Notes: a model not told the origin generated them from the letters alone. DNA of 64,000 nucleotides from Endomicrobiales bacterium (GCA_016930715.1 JAFGGC010000001.1:62001-126000), one strand, 5' to 3'; shown: positions 27,562-35,990, counted from the first letter of the stretch. Numbers and translations are program-made.

Positions 27562-29021
27562 TTTATCGAAACCTGCTTTAACACCGGCAAAGTGAATTTG
27601 AAAGTCGATCCCTTCCCGAGCATGCTTTCAGCCCAGATGGTTCCGCCGTGAAGCTTCACTATCTCGGCCACTATCGCAAGCCCCAGGCCCGTGCCCTTCG
27701 GCTTTTTCATATCGCTTTCTTTCACCTGGTAAAACTTATCAAAAACCCTGTTCACCGCTTCCGGAGGTATGCCCACGCCCGTGTCCGCCACCCATACCTC
27801 GATGAATTCAGCCGGCATCTTACCGCCTAGATTCTCCGTCATCGCCGCGGGATTGAAAAACGCGCTCACCTTTATTTCCCCGCCCGCGGGAGTGAACTTC
27901 ATCGCGTTGCCCACGAGATTTGTTATCACCTGTTTTATTTTCTCCGGGTCAGCGTCAATATTTGGAATGACGTTCGGGATCTCGTAATACAGCTTTTTGT
28001 TGTTCTGGGCGGCAAGGGACTCGAACAGCGCGACTATCTCCTTGACTATCTCCCCCAGGTTTACCGACGCCCTGCGCACTTCGAACCTGCCCGCCTTGAT
28101 CTTCGCTATATCAAGAATATTGTTTATGAAATTCGTCAGGCGGATGGTCGCGTCTTTTATGATCTTGAGGCTTTTTTCCTGCTTGTCCGGCGTGAGACCT
28201 TTGCTCAGGCCATCGAGAAGAAGGTCGCAATACCCGTCTATGGCCGCCAGTGGAGAACGCAATTCGTGCGAAACGCTTGAAACGAAACCGTCTTTCAACT
28301 CGTCCAACTCCTTCAATTTCCTTGCCATCTGATTGAAAGTCTTGGCGAGCCTGCCGAGTTCGTCGCGCCTGTCCACGCTGACCTTGACGTCCATGTTCCC
28401 CGCGCCGATCTCGTCGGCGGCCTTCGCCAGGGCTAATATGGGTTTATTGAAGTACGCCGCGAGGATATTGGCGAAAATGACGCCTATGAGAAGAGAGATA
28501 ACGGCGACTATCACTATTTTTTTGACTATCGTGTGCAGGCCTTCCTTCACCTGATATTCTATGTAGCTGTATGAAAAACCCGCCCTTAAAGTCCCCCTGT
28601 AAACGCTTTTTATGTAAAAAGGCTGCGTGTATTCATAGATTTTCTCGCCTATGGGCGAGAGCACGTCGGCTGTTCCGGCTCTGGTCGCCTTCTTTATTTT
28701 TGCCTTCAGTTTGGTTTCCTGGTCCGGGTCCCGCGCGGCAAAAAGGACGGTGTCGGTCGCGGAAATGTAGCCCGCGTAGACTATCGCCGGATTGTGCGTC
28801 TTGATTATGGTTTTTATCGTATTGGAAACCTGTATCTGGTCGTTGACGGCAAGCGCTTCGTTGCAGGCGTACGAGAGGTCCTTGAATATTTTGTCCCTGT
28901 TTTCCTGGAGCTGCGTCAGCAGAAGATCCTTCTGAGCGAGGTAAATGCTCTCCGATATGCCGATAATAATTAGTAAGATGAGAAAGGAAGTGTAGAGGGT
29001 GAATTTCGTTCGAAGGCTCAT
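27558..29021 (-). CDS. Membrane sensor histidine kinase
   Basis: A 487-residue protein. A membrane segment (about 8-28) is followed by a periplasmic sensor region (about 30-165), a second membrane segment (about 166-190), a HAMP linker (to about 242) and HisKA with H252 in S-S-V-S-H-E-L-R-S-P. HATPase_c follows with N box N-L-V-G-N-A-M-K-F-T-P, G1 D-T-G-V-G-I-P and G2 G-T-G-L-G-L-A. There is no attached receiver. It lies upstream of the REC-GGDEF, triple-REC and OmpR-type genes and is the likely phosphodonor for some of them. The stop codon lies in a REP copy. Confidence 0.95.
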   Translation of the reverse strand: MSLRTKFTLYTSFLILLIIIGISESIYLAQKDLLLTQLQENRDKIFKDLSYACNEALAVNDQIQVSNTIKTIIKTHNPAIVYAGYISATDTVLFAARDPDQETKLKAKIKKATRAGTADVLSPIGEKIYEYTQPFYIKSVYRGTLRAGFSYSYIEYQVKEGLHTIVKKIVIVAVISLLIGVIFANILAAYFNKPILALAKAADEIGAGNMDVKVSVDRRDELGRLAKTFNQMARKLKELDELKDGFVSSVSHELRSPLAAIDGYCDLLLDGLSKGLTPDKQEKSLKIIKDATIRLTNFINNILDIAKIKAGRFEVRRASVNLGEIVKEIVALFESLAAQNNKKLYYEIPNVIPNIDADPEKIKQVITNLVGNAMKFTPAGGEIKVSAFFNPAAMTENLGGKMPAEFIEVWVADTGVGIPPEAVNRVFDKFYQVKESDMKKPKGTGLGLAIVAEIVKLHGGTIWAESMLGKGSTFKFTLPVLKQVSIK

Positions 29022-29072
29022 GGTTTGTTTTTACCTTGCCGTGGAATACCCCCGTCAAGATAAATAAGATTA

Positions 29073-29122
29073 GAGAGTAGGAGCAAAAAAACCGAACGCC
29101 GGTTTTTCGCACCCCTACTCTC
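29073..29122 (-). terminator. Terminator downstream of the small membrane-protein gene
   Basis: On the minus strand AAAACCG-GCGTT-CGGTTTTTTT forms a classical stem with a U-run. Outside it, GAGAGTAGG and CCTACTCTC form a further 9-bp arm. Confidence 0.85.
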
Positions 29123-29170
29123 CAAATCCTTGATTGTTTTAATGAACAGTCCGGGCAGGCCCGGATTAGA

Positions 29171-29458
29171 TTATTCTTCCTTCTGTTCTATGTCTATAAC
29201 TATTCCGCCGACTTTTCCGACGACCCAGTTATAAACCACGGCGACAAGACCTATGCCTACCGCCATTATGAGAGTATAAAGAACGATGAAGATCAACCAC
29301 GAAAGAAGCTTCGCGCCGAACGCAAGATCTCTGGCTATATCCGTAGGGAAAAGGAAAAACGTGAAAATACCGATGACGGCGCCAAGAATCGCGAACACGA
29401 CCGGAACGTTCTTTATCAAAGATTTGACGGAAAGGTTTTTTACTTCATAAGATGCCAT
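29171..29458 (-). CDS. Small membrane protein (two membrane helices, DUF3566-like)
   Basis: The start is placed at ATG 29458 because GGAGGAG lies 3-9 nt upstream; the frame's farther-upstream ATG would run through the leader region. The 95-residue protein has a short cytoplasmic start (Y-E-V-K-N-L-S-V-K-S). Two long hydrophobic segments follow (about 18-37 and 48-75), then an acidic tail. Layout and sequence resemble small DUF3566-type membrane proteins; this is tentative. It has its own strong promoter and terminator, so it forms a separate transcription unit. Confidence 0.8.
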   Translation of the reverse strand: MASYEVKNLSVKSLIKNVPVVFAILGAVIGIFTFFLFPTDIARDLAFGAKLLSWLIFIVLYTLIMAVGIGLVAVVYNWVVGKVGGIVIDIEQKEE

Positions 29459-29475
29459 GGACTCCTCCTTGTTTT

Positions 29476-29523
29476 TTATGCACGTTGCTTTTGCCCCTTC
29501 TTGCGTCTTTTTTTGAAATACAT
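29476..29523 (-). CDS. Possible 15-residue basic leader peptide
   Basis: Between the promoter and the small membrane-protein gene, AAAGGAGGTGAT (about 29522-29533) is a full-length complement of the 16S rRNA 3' tail. Overlapping it is ATG 29523, opening a 15-codon frame M-Y-F-K-K-R-R-K-K-G-Q-K-Q-R-A that ends 17 bases before the start of the real gene. The ATG is unusually close to the Shine-Dalgarno core (2 nt), so translation is uncertain. The site could instead hold a ribosome or act as an RNA element. Confidence 0.35.
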   Translation of the reverse strand: MYFKKRRKKGQKQRA

Positions 29524-29572
29524 CACCTCCTTTTAAATATGGCTTCAAATACCTCTTTATTACCGCTTAAAA

Positions 29573-29601
29573 ATTATAGCAGACGGCTTATTGTTTGTCA
29601 A
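29573..29601 (-). promoter_or_regulatory. Sigma70-type promoter of the small membrane-protein gene
   Basis: Minus strand: TTGACA (29596-29601), 17-base spacer, TATAAT (29573-29578), both boxes perfect consensus. The leader to ATG 29458 is about 108 bases. Confidence 0.9.
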
Positions 29602-29703
29602 TCCATACTTCATTAAAAATCAGTTTCAAATATTAATGAGTTTATTAGTTGCGCCTCGGGTCTTTTTAACAACACTCAACCGTCCAACCAAACAACCTAC
29701 ATA

Positions 29704-30696
29704 CTACTTTTTATACGCTCTTTTCATTTCTTCCAGACCTATAGGCTTGTAATCCCCGCTGTGGCCCGCGGTGCCGAAATCCTGCATTTTTTTCGTGATG
29801 AGCCCTGCCAGCTGGTCTCTAGCTGGCCCGAGGTAATCGCGCGGGTCGAATTTATCCGGCGAATTGGCGAAGACTTCCCTTATCGCGCCGGTAACGGCAA
29901 GCCTGCCGTCCGTGTCCACGTTTATTTTCGTAACTCCGAGTTTTATCGCCTTCTTCAGGTGTTCCATCGGAACGCCCGTCGCGCCGGGCATCTTTCCGCC
30001 GTACTTGTTTACTTTGTCAATGAGTTCCTGCGGCACCGACGACGCGCCGTGAAGCACGATGGGTATGTCTATGAGCTTCCTCACCTTTTCCAGCACGTCA
30101 AAAGCAAGGTGTTTGTCTCCCTTGAACTTGTAAGCGCCGTGCGAAGTCCCGATCGCGATGGCCAGGGCGTCGAGGCCCGTGGCTTCCACGAATTTCTTGG
30201 CTTCGTCGGGATCCGTCACGTGCACCGAGCCCGATCCGACGCCGTCCTCAATGCCTCCCAGGCGGCCTATCTCGCCCTCAACCGTAACGCCGTAGGCATG
30301 AGCGTACTCCACGACTGACCTGGTCACGTTCACGTTGTATTCGTAATCGGAAGGCGTCTTGCCGTCTTCCTTGAGCGAGCCGTCTATCATCACCGACGAA
30401 AACCCGAGCGATATCGCCTTCTTGCACGACTCAAGCGAATTCCCGTGGTCGAGGTGCATCGCGATCGGTATGTCAGGGTTCTCCTCCACCGCGGCCTGCA
30501 TAAGGTGTTTGAGATATATGAAATTTGAATATTTCAAAGCCCCCCTCGATGCCTGAATCACCACGGGCGATTTAGTCTTCTGCGCGGCCGCCATTATCGC
30601 CTGAATCTGTTCCATGTTGTTGACGTTGTAGGCGCCTACTCCGTATCCTTTCTTGCGCGCCTCTTCAAGAATCTGCTTCATAGGTACCAATGCCAT
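29704..30696 (-). CDS. fba: Class II fructose-1,6-bisphosphate aldolase
   Basis: A 330-residue enzyme of glycolysis/gluconeogenesis that reversibly splits fructose 1,6-bisphosphate into DHAP and glyceraldehyde 3-phosphate, cytoplasmic and Zn-dependent. Visible landmarks: A-M-H-L-D83-H84-G-N (catalytic Asp and first Zn ligand), V-E140-G-E-I-G, G-T-S-H186-G, V-L-H216-G-A-S-S and I-N-V-D-T-D-G for phosphate binding. Length is normal for the class IIA/IIB family. AGGAG lies upstream of ATG 30696. It follows accA in the same direction, with a repeat-bearing gap of about 100 bases between them. Confidence 0.95.
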   Translation of the reverse strand: MALVPMKQILEEARKKGYGVGAYNVNNMEQIQAIMAAAQKTKSPVVIQASRGALKYSNFIYLKHLMQAAVEENPDIPIAMHLDHGNSLESCKKAISLGFSSVMIDGSLKEDGKTPSDYEYNVNVTRSVVEYAHAYGVTVEGEIGRLGGIEDGVGSGSVHVTDPDEAKKFVEATGLDALAIAIGTSHGAYKFKGDKHLAFDVLEKVRKLIDIPIVLHGASSVPQELIDKVNKYGGKMPGATGVPMEHLKKAIKLGVTKINVDTDGRLAVTGAIREVFANSPDKFDPRDYLGPARDQLAGLITKKMQDFGTAGHSGDYKPIGLEEMKRAYKK

Positions 30697-30719
30697 CGTT
30701 GACTTCTCCTCTCTTTATT

Positions 30720-30775
30720 AGCGTATAGTGCCCGCCTGCCGGCGAGGCAGGGATAGCGTTTATCGTATACAAAAA
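30720..30775. repeat. GCGTATAG-type repeat carrying a GC-rich hairpin
   Basis: AGCGTATAGTG, then CCTGCC-GGCGA-GGCAGG (a 6-bp GC stem), then GGATAGCGTTTATCGTATAC. This is the second member of the GCGTATAGCG family. It may also act as an attenuator between accA and fba. Confidence 0.75.
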
Positions 30776-30795
30776 CTATACAAAAAAGCCGGCTC

Positions 30796-31824
30796 CTATT
30801 TTTTTTTACGCTTTATTTTTTTTGATTTTGACTCCGAACCCCGGACTTTCAATTCCGGACTGCCTTCTTCTATCGTCCCGAGGTCCCTGAACCTCCTGTA
30901 GCGGTCCATCGCCACCTCGTCGGGCGTAAGGTTCTTGAATTCCGCAATGCGCGCCAGAAGCGATTTTTTTATGTTTTCGGCGGTAAAAGCGGCGTCCTTG
31001 TGGGCACCGCCCAGGGGTTCGTCGATTATCTCGTCTATGACACCGAATTCGAGGAGGTCCGTTGCAGTGATTTTCAGGGCGTTGGCGGCATCAGCCGCTT
31101 TCGAAGCGTCCCTGAAAAGTATCGCCGCGCATCCTTCCGGCGTTATGACCGAATAGTACGCGTTCTCAAGCATCAGCACCCTGTTCGCCACGCCTATGCC
31201 AAGCGCGCCTCCCGAGCCGCCTTCGCCTATCACAACGGCTATGATGGGAACCCTGAGATCGGACATATCCCTCAAGTTCCTGGCTATCGCCTCGGCCTGA
31301 CCGCGTTCTTCGGCGCCGATGCCCGGGTACGCCCCGGGGGTGTCTATAAATGAGATTACCGGAAGGCCGAATTTTTCGGCAAGCTTCATCACCCTCATCG
31401 CTTTGCGATAGCCTTCGGGGTGCGCCATGCCGAAATTCCTCTCCATGTTCTCCTGGAGGTTCCTTCCCTTCTGCTGGCCCACCACGGCAACGGGATGATT
31501 GGCAAGCATGGCAAGCCCGCAAACGAGCGCCCTGTCGTCCCTGAAAGACCTGTCGCCGTGGAGTTCTGTGAAATCCGTTAAAATAAGCCTGAAGTAATCC
31601 AGCGTATAGGGCCTCAAGGGGTGCCGCGCGAGCTGGACCTTCTGCCACGTGCTCAGCGAACCGTATATCTCGTTCTTGAGCTTCGAGCATTTTCCTTCGA
31701 GAATCCTTATCTCCCCGGAAAGGTCAAGCCTTCCCCCGTGGTCGGAGCTCTTCAAACCGGCTATTTTTCTTTCCAGCTCCATCACCGGTCTTTCGAATTC
31801 AAGATAACTCATTTCTTCAGCCAT
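30796..31824 (-). CDS. accA: Acetyl-CoA carboxylase carboxyltransferase subunit alpha
   Basis: A 342-residue protein. ATG 31824 is preferred because AAGGA lies 6 nt upstream and the protein then begins in the usual AccA way ([13 protein letters not shown]). The upstream codons of the open frame encode repeat sequence. Landmarks: [39 protein letters not shown] and [12 protein letters not shown]. It forms the carboxyltransferase with AccD for the first step of fatty-acid synthesis; accD is not in this window. The C-terminus has an unusual Ser/Lys-rich basic tail. Confidence 0.97.
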   Translation of the reverse strand: MAEEMSYLEFERPVMELERKIAGLKSSDHGGRLDLSGEIRILEGKCSKLKNEIYGSLSTWQKVQLARHPLRPYTLDYFRLILTDFTELHGDRSFRDDRALVCGLAMLANHPVAVVGQQKGRNLQENMERNFGMAHPEGYRKAMRVMKLAEKFGLPVISFIDTPGAYPGIGAEERGQAEAIARNLRDMSDLRVPIIAVVIGEGGSGGALGIGVANRVLMLENAYYSVITPEGCAAILFRDASKAADAANALKITATDLLEFGVIDEIIDEPLGGAHKDAAFTAENIKKSLLARIAEFKNLTPDEVAMDRYRRFRDLGTIEEGSPELKVRGSESKSKKIKRKKK

Positions 31825-31837
31825 GTTTTCCTTAAAA

Positions 31838-31928
31838 TAGCGTATAGCGTGTAGCGTATAGCGGGTAGTCGAAGTCAAAAACTTTTTGCCTTAAAATCTA
31901 TACGCTATCCGCTATCTCCTATGCGCTA
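31838..31928. repeat. GCGTATAGCG-type intergenic repeat
   Basis: The left half carries GCGTATAGCGTGTAGCGTATAGCGGGTAG; the right half carries TATACGCTATCCGCTATCTCCTATGCGCTAG in inverted sense. The right end supplies the TAG stop codon of the outer-membrane-protein gene (31926-31928). Confidence 0.8.
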
Positions 31929-32621
31929 GAATTGCCCCAGATACCCTATCCGCACGATTCTTTCCGCGTTCCTGTCGGCGGCGCCTATGTCCCTTCCCGC
32001 GAGGTCGATGCTGACGGAATCCGTCACGAATATCCTGAGGCCCAGGTTGAGCCTGGCATCCGGAAGGTAGTTTATGTTGTCGTACTCCACGAGGAAATTG
32101 ACCTTATCCTCGACGTTGTAATTTATCCCCGTGAAACCCATGAGCTTGTTTTCCTTGAAATCGTTCATGTTCGCGCCAAAGCTAAGGTTAAAACCCGGGA
32201 AAAACATCTCCCTGCCGAAGACAAAAAATACGCCCCGTTCCTTCTGAATGAACTCGCTGGCATCCTTGTCGTAGAAATATCCCTGCCCGTCGTAACCAAG
32301 ACTGAAAGCGGGAAGGACCATCCCGCCTTCATAAGCCTTTATCTTCAAATAAAGGGCCGGAGGGCCTACGACTACCTCCTCTGAATTGCCTATGACCTTT
32401 TCCATCTCCCATCCGAAACCGAGGTTCACTATCCTGAACACACCGAAGTTCAGGCGAGTGAGTATCCCTCCGTCGGTAAAAAGCCGGAAATTAAGGTTGT
32501 ATCCGCCGTAGTCGAGCACCGAGGCGGTCGGCGTGTCTATGACGAACGTTGGTTCGGCATACGCGCTCGAAAGAATGGATGACAGAAGCAGTATAGCGAC
32601 AATTCTCTTGGACATTTTCAT
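31926..32621 (-). CDS. Predicted outer-membrane beta-barrel protein
   Basis: A 231-residue protein. A signal peptide ends at S-A-Y-A-E (about residue 23). Alternating amphipathic strands follow (L-N-F-R-L-F-T, L-N-F-G-V-F-R-I, F-N-L-S-F-G-A-N, L-N-L-G-L-R-I-F), and the chain ends in an aromatic residue (G-Q-F), as outer-membrane barrels often do. No family was named with confidence. Its start overlaps the stop of the HEAT-repeat gene by 4 bases, so the two are coupled. Confidence 0.75.
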   Translation of the reverse strand: MKMSKRIVAILLLSSILSSAYAEPTFVIDTPTASVLDYGGYNLNFRLFTDGGILTRLNFGVFRIVNLGFGWEMEKVIGNSEEVVVGPPALYLKIKAYEGGMVLPAFSLGYDGQGYFYDKDASEFIQKERGVFFVFGREMFFPGFNLSFGANMNDFKENKLMGFTGINYNVEDKVNFLVEYDNINYLPDARLNLGLRIFVTDSVSIDLAGRDIGAADRNAERIVRIGYLGQF

Positions 32622-33592
32622 TTCTTGCTATCCGAAGATTTCGCCGGCGATTTGGAAGGTTTGGGCTGCGTGACTTTTATTCTCTGTATGGCGTTCTCCG
32701 CCACGCGCGAAACGCTGTTGTTCGAATCCTTCTGCATTTTTTCAAGCGTTTTCAGTGCCTGCGAGCCGCCTATGTCGCCAAGTATGTTGGCCGCCTGTAT
32801 CCTTATGCCGACATCGGGGTCCGAAGCGCACTCGAGGGCCGCTTTAAGGCCGTCTTTTGAACCGCCCTTGGCCAGGGCCGCGGCAGCTGAAAGCTTTATC
32901 TTCTTGTCGGGATCCTCAAGCAGGGTCTTGAACTCGGCTTCGCTTTCCTTGTCGCCGAACTGCCCGGCTATCCGGACCGCTTCAGCCCTCACCGTAGGGT
33001 CCGGGTCCTTCATGGCCTGCCGCACCGCTGGAATGGCGGATTTGTCGCCGATCCTCCCTATTGCATTGAGGCAGGAGCGCCTCATTCCGACGCTTTCGTC
33101 GCTCAGGCCCTCAGTAAGCGCCGGCAGGGCGTCCGAGGCCCTTAATGAACCCAGGGCGTTAGCCGCGGCATACCTCACGCCGTCGCTCTCGTCTTTCAAG
33201 GCATCGATGAGAACCGGCACGGAAGCGGGATCTCCGATGTAGTTCAGCGCCACCGCCGCCGATTGTCTCACGTTGCTCTCGGAATCTTTTTTAAGAAGAT
33301 TTATTATATCCTGCGACGCGGCTCCGGCGCGCATAAGGCCGAGAGATTCCACCGCGGCAACGCGGACGTAGCGGTTTTTATCCTTGAGGGCTTTCTTGAG
33401 CGGCTCGACCGCTCTCGGATCGCGCATTCTTCCCAGAGATTCGGCGGCGCTTCTTCTAACTGACTCATTCTTGTCCTTTAAATTGGAAACATTAACGGAA
33501 AACTGGTCCTGTTCCTCCTCCTGGGCCGACACAGGCACAGAAGGCAAAGCCATCAAACCCGCTACCAAAACAGCCAATAGAAACCTAACCAT
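32618..33592 (-). CDS. Secreted HEAT-repeat protein
   Basis: The start is placed at ATG 33592: GGGAGGG lies 6 nt upstream and the protein then begins directly with a signal peptide (M-V-R-F-L-L-A-V-L-V-A-G, cleavage near V-S-A-Q). The 324-residue protein consists of about eight PBS-lyase/HEAT-type repeats of about 31 residues (D-x-x-V-R-x-A-A-A-x-A-L-G-x-x-x-D). It ends in a Ser/Lys/Pro-rich tail. It is probably a periplasmic scaffold. A consensus promoter lies upstream, and the gene is coupled to the outer-membrane-protein gene. Confidence 0.88.
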   Translation of the reverse strand: MVRFLLAVLVAGLMALPSVPVSAQEEEQDQFSVNVSNLKDKNESVRRSAAESLGRMRDPRAVEPLKKALKDKNRYVRVAAVESLGLMRAGAASQDIINLLKKDSESNVRQSAAVALNYIGDPASVPVLIDALKDESDGVRYAAANALGSLRASDALPALTEGLSDESVGMRRSCLNAIGRIGDKSAIPAVRQAMKDPDPTVRAEAVRIAGQFGDKESEAEFKTLLEDPDKKIKLSAAAALAKGGSKDGLKAALECASDPDVGIRIQAANILGDIGGSQALKTLEKMQKDSNNSVSRVAENAIQRIKVTQPKPSKSPAKSSDSKK

Positions 33593-33659
33593 TTGAACCC
33601 TCCCAAGACTGCGAAAATCCAACACCGTTTTCGGGCGATTTTTCCTTGTAATTACAGAG

Positions 33660-33688
33660 ATTTTACTTTATTTGGCGTAGAATGTCAA
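33660..33688 (-). promoter_or_regulatory. Sigma70-type promoter of the HEAT-repeat/outer-membrane-protein operon
   Basis: Minus strand: TTGACA (33683-33688), 17-base spacer, TAAAAT (33660-33665). The expected leader to ATG 33592 is about 60 bases. Confidence 0.85.
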
Positions 33689-33700
33689 ACATTCAAATCG

Positions 33701-33786
33701 GTAATGAGTAATGGGTAATGTGTAATGAGGCTCTTTATCGCTGTTTATTTGCCTCAACCCATCACTCATCGCTCATCACACATTAC
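33701..33786. repeat. Large imperfect inverted repeat (GTAATGAGTAATGGG family)
   Basis: The left arm GTAATGAGTAATGGGTAATG... (33701-33732) and right arm ...CCCATCACTCATCGCTCATC... (33751-33786) are imperfect reverse complements of about 32-36 bases around an 18-base loop. It lies in the divergent intergenic region, between the HEAT promoter and the plus-strand promoter. Confidence 0.8.
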
Positions 33787-33803
33787 CGCCGTTGCTGATT
33801 ATG

Positions 33804-33812
33804 TGCTATAAT
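33804..33812 (+). promoter_or_regulatory. Extended -10 promoter of the spermidine-synthase-like gene
   Basis: TGC-TATAAT with the TATAAT at 33807-33812 is an extended -10 element. No good -35 box is present (TTACCG at about 33783). The candidate GTG start codon begins 6 bases after the -10 box, so the transcript may be leaderless. Confidence 0.6.
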
Positions 33813-33818
33813 ATCCCC

Positions 33819-35990
33819 GTGATACTTGACCTGCTTTTCATATTTTCCGGCTTCTTCGCCGTCGTGGCGCAGACCCTTGTCATAAGAGAGCTCCTTGCGG
33901 TCTACGGGGGCAACGACCTTTCCATAGGGATAATCATCTCTCAGTGGCTCCTCGGTTCTGCGGCGGGAAGCTATTTCTTCACGAACAACAAAAGGATTTC
34001 AGGCAAGCACGCGCTTTTGATATCGCTCGCGGCCGGCGCGGTTTTTTTCGCGTTCTTCATTTTTTTTTCGAGGAACATACGCAATATCCTGGGTTTTCTG
34101 CCGGGCCAGGGCCTTTCACTGAAAGCCGTTTTCATAAGCTCATTTTTTCTGACGGTGCCGGTGGGCTTCACGATAGGGGCGCAGTTCGCGGCGGCGATAA
34201 AATACATCAAGGAACACGTCAGGATAAACGTCTCGAGCGCCTACGCCTGGGAATCGGCCGGTTTCCTGGCCGGAGGACTCGTTTTTACATACCTTTTCAT
34301 CCCGTTTTTCACGCCATCCGCGATAGTTCTGGCGTGCGCGGCGGTTTTTTTCCTCCTTTCATATATATACGCCGTCAGGAACAGACTGCTGATAGTCATT
34401 GCCATCTTATGCGCTCTCTTTTTGCCTTGGACCTCCGTGCTTCTTGAAACGTCGACGATGAAGGACCTATACAGGGGATACGAACTGCTCGAAACAAGGA
34501 ACACCCCTTATTCCCGGCTTGACGTCCTTGAAAGAAGAGGCGAAAAGTATTTTTTCGCCAACGGCACTCCTCTTCTGACGCTTCCCTGGCAGGATTTCGC
34601 AAAGGCCGAAGAATCGGGGCTCCTGCCCCTACTGTTTCATCCGAACCCGAAAAAAGTCCTCATAATAGGGGGATCCGGCAAACCCGTCTCTTCAGCGCTG
34701 GCGTCGGGCCGCGTATCGGTCGCCTACCTTGAACCCAACCCTTTCTACCTTGAGCTGCTGGCGGCCAACTGGCCGGAAGTTTTCTCAAACAGTAAACTAA
34801 CAACTCTGAAAAAAGACCCGCGCAAGCACGTATCCGAAACAAAGGACACCTACGACGTCATTATTCTTGGGATACAAATACCCGCCACGTTGTCGGCCAA
34901 CCGTTATTACACGAAAGAGTTCTTCGCCCTGACGAAAAAACGGCTCTCGAAGGGCGGTATACTCGCGTTGTCGCTTCCCGGCTCTCTGGTTTACATCGAC
35001 ACAGCTATGGCGGAACTGAACCGCACGCTAAAAGACACGTTGAAAGAAGTGTTCGAGAAAGTCGAGATAATACCCGGCGACGAGAACCTCATAATCGCCT
35101 CGAAAAAAGCCATCAGCGGCAAGGCCAGGCTTAAATCAAGGTTCGACAAACTCAAGCTCCGCACTCTCTACATAAGCAGGGCATACCTGGACCACAGGTT
35201 CAACTACTATAAGAGGAAGTGGTTCAACGAAGAGCTCGCCAAGGTAAGGCGCAAAACCGTCAACAGGGACTTCTTTCCGGCGGCGATGTTAAAAAGCCTT
35301 ATCTACTGGCAGTCGGTTTTCGCGCCGAACACCATATCAGTGTACAGGTTCGCCTCCAAGTACGCGTGGGTACTGTTCTTCATACCGCTGTTGTGGTTTT
35401 TGTCCGGAAGGTTCTCTCTTGGCTCGGTGGCGTTCACGTCCGGCTTTGCCGCGATGGGGCTGATGCTTCTTGCCATATGGGCTCTCCAGATACTGCGCGG
35501 CAGCGTCTACCACTGGATAGGGGCTCTGAACGCCGTGTTCATGGCCGGCCTTGCCGCCGGCGCCGCATTTCACAACTTCCCTTCTTTGAGGTCCGGCCTC
35601 GGACTTGCCAGCTCCATCGTTAAAAGCTTCTCGATAAAAAAACACAACTACCTTTTCGTGATAGAAACCGGTTTTTGCGTCTGGATAGCTCTGTGGTGGG
35701 GCATGATGAAGCTCAATTTCGCGGGCTGGACGGCGCTATTCGTGTTCTCGGCGGGGACTGGCCTTGTGCTGGGCTTCGAGTTTCCGTTCATAACGGAGCT
35801 CGAACGCAAAAGAAAAGGCGATTCGCTTGACGCTTCCGCGGGCAGGATGTACGCTTTCGACCTTCTGGGCGGCTGGATATCCGCGCTTTTCTGCGGAACT
35901 CTGCTGATACCCGCTATGGGCTTTGAGGGCGCCCTCCTTCTGATTTTCCTCTTGAAAACCGCTTCCCTCAAATGGCTGTTCAAAAAGTAG
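33819..35990 (+). CDS. Membrane-embedded spermidine-synthase-like protein
   Basis: The only plus-strand gene; 723 residues from GTG 33819 (a TTG at 33792 and an ATG at 33801 are possible starts upstream but overlap the promoter). About five to six membrane helices at the N-terminus and about five at the C-terminus flank a Rossmann methyltransferase/SpeE-type core (V-L-I-I-G-G-S-G-K, V-A-Y-L-E-P-N-P, Y-D-V-I-I-L-G-I-Q-I-P, N-R-Y-Y-T-K-E-F-F). In true spermidine synthases the strand after Y-D-V-I-I carries the catalytic Asp; here it is Gly/Gln, and the G-G-G-D/E-G-G loop is reduced. Polyamine synthesis is therefore doubtful. Its TAG stop lies in REP copy C. Confidence 0.8.
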   Translation: MILDLLFIFSGFFAVVAQTLVIRELLAVYGGNDLSIGIIISQWLLGSAAGSYFFTNNKRISGKHALLISLAAGAVFFAFFIFFSRNIRNILGFLPGQGLSLKAVFISSFFLTVPVGFTIGAQFAAAIKYIKEHVRINVSSAYAWESAGFLAGGLVFTYLFIPFFTPSAIVLACAAVFFLLSYIYAVRNRLLIVIAILCALFLPWTSVLLETSTMKDLYRGYELLETRNTPYSRLDVLERRGEKYFFANGTPLLTLPWQDFAKAEESGLLPLLFHPNPKKVLIIGGSGKPVSSALASGRVSVAYLEPNPFYLELLAANWPEVFSNSKLTTLKKDPRKHVSETKDTYDVIILGIQIPATLSANRYYTKEFFALTKKRLSKGGILALSLPGSLVYIDTAMAELNRTLKDTLKEVFEKVEIIPGDENLIIASKKAISGKARLKSRFDKLKLRTLYISRAYLDHRFNYYKRKWFNEELAKVRRKTVNRDFFPAAMLKSLIYWQSVFAPNTISVYRFASKYAWVLFFIPLLWFLSGRFSLGSVAFTSGFAAMGLMLLAIWALQILRGSVYHWIGALNAVFMAGLAAGAAFHNFPSLRSGLGLASSIVKSFSIKKHNYLFVIETGFCVWIALWWGMMKLNFAGWTALFVFSAGTGLVLGFEFPFITELERKRKGDSLDASAGRMYAFDLLGGWISALFCGTLLIPAMGFEGALLLIFLLKTASLKWLFKK

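Noticed and set aside
29459-29548. N-terminal extension of the small membrane protein to an ATG at 29548
   Set aside because: The extension runs through the 5' leader and the anti-Shine-Dalgarno element, while ATG 29458 has its own GGAGGAG at good spacing.
17121-29657. Shared 12-mer TTAGTTGCGCCT at 17121 and 29646
   Set aside because: Two copies only, no palindrome and no consistent context; chance cannot be excluded.
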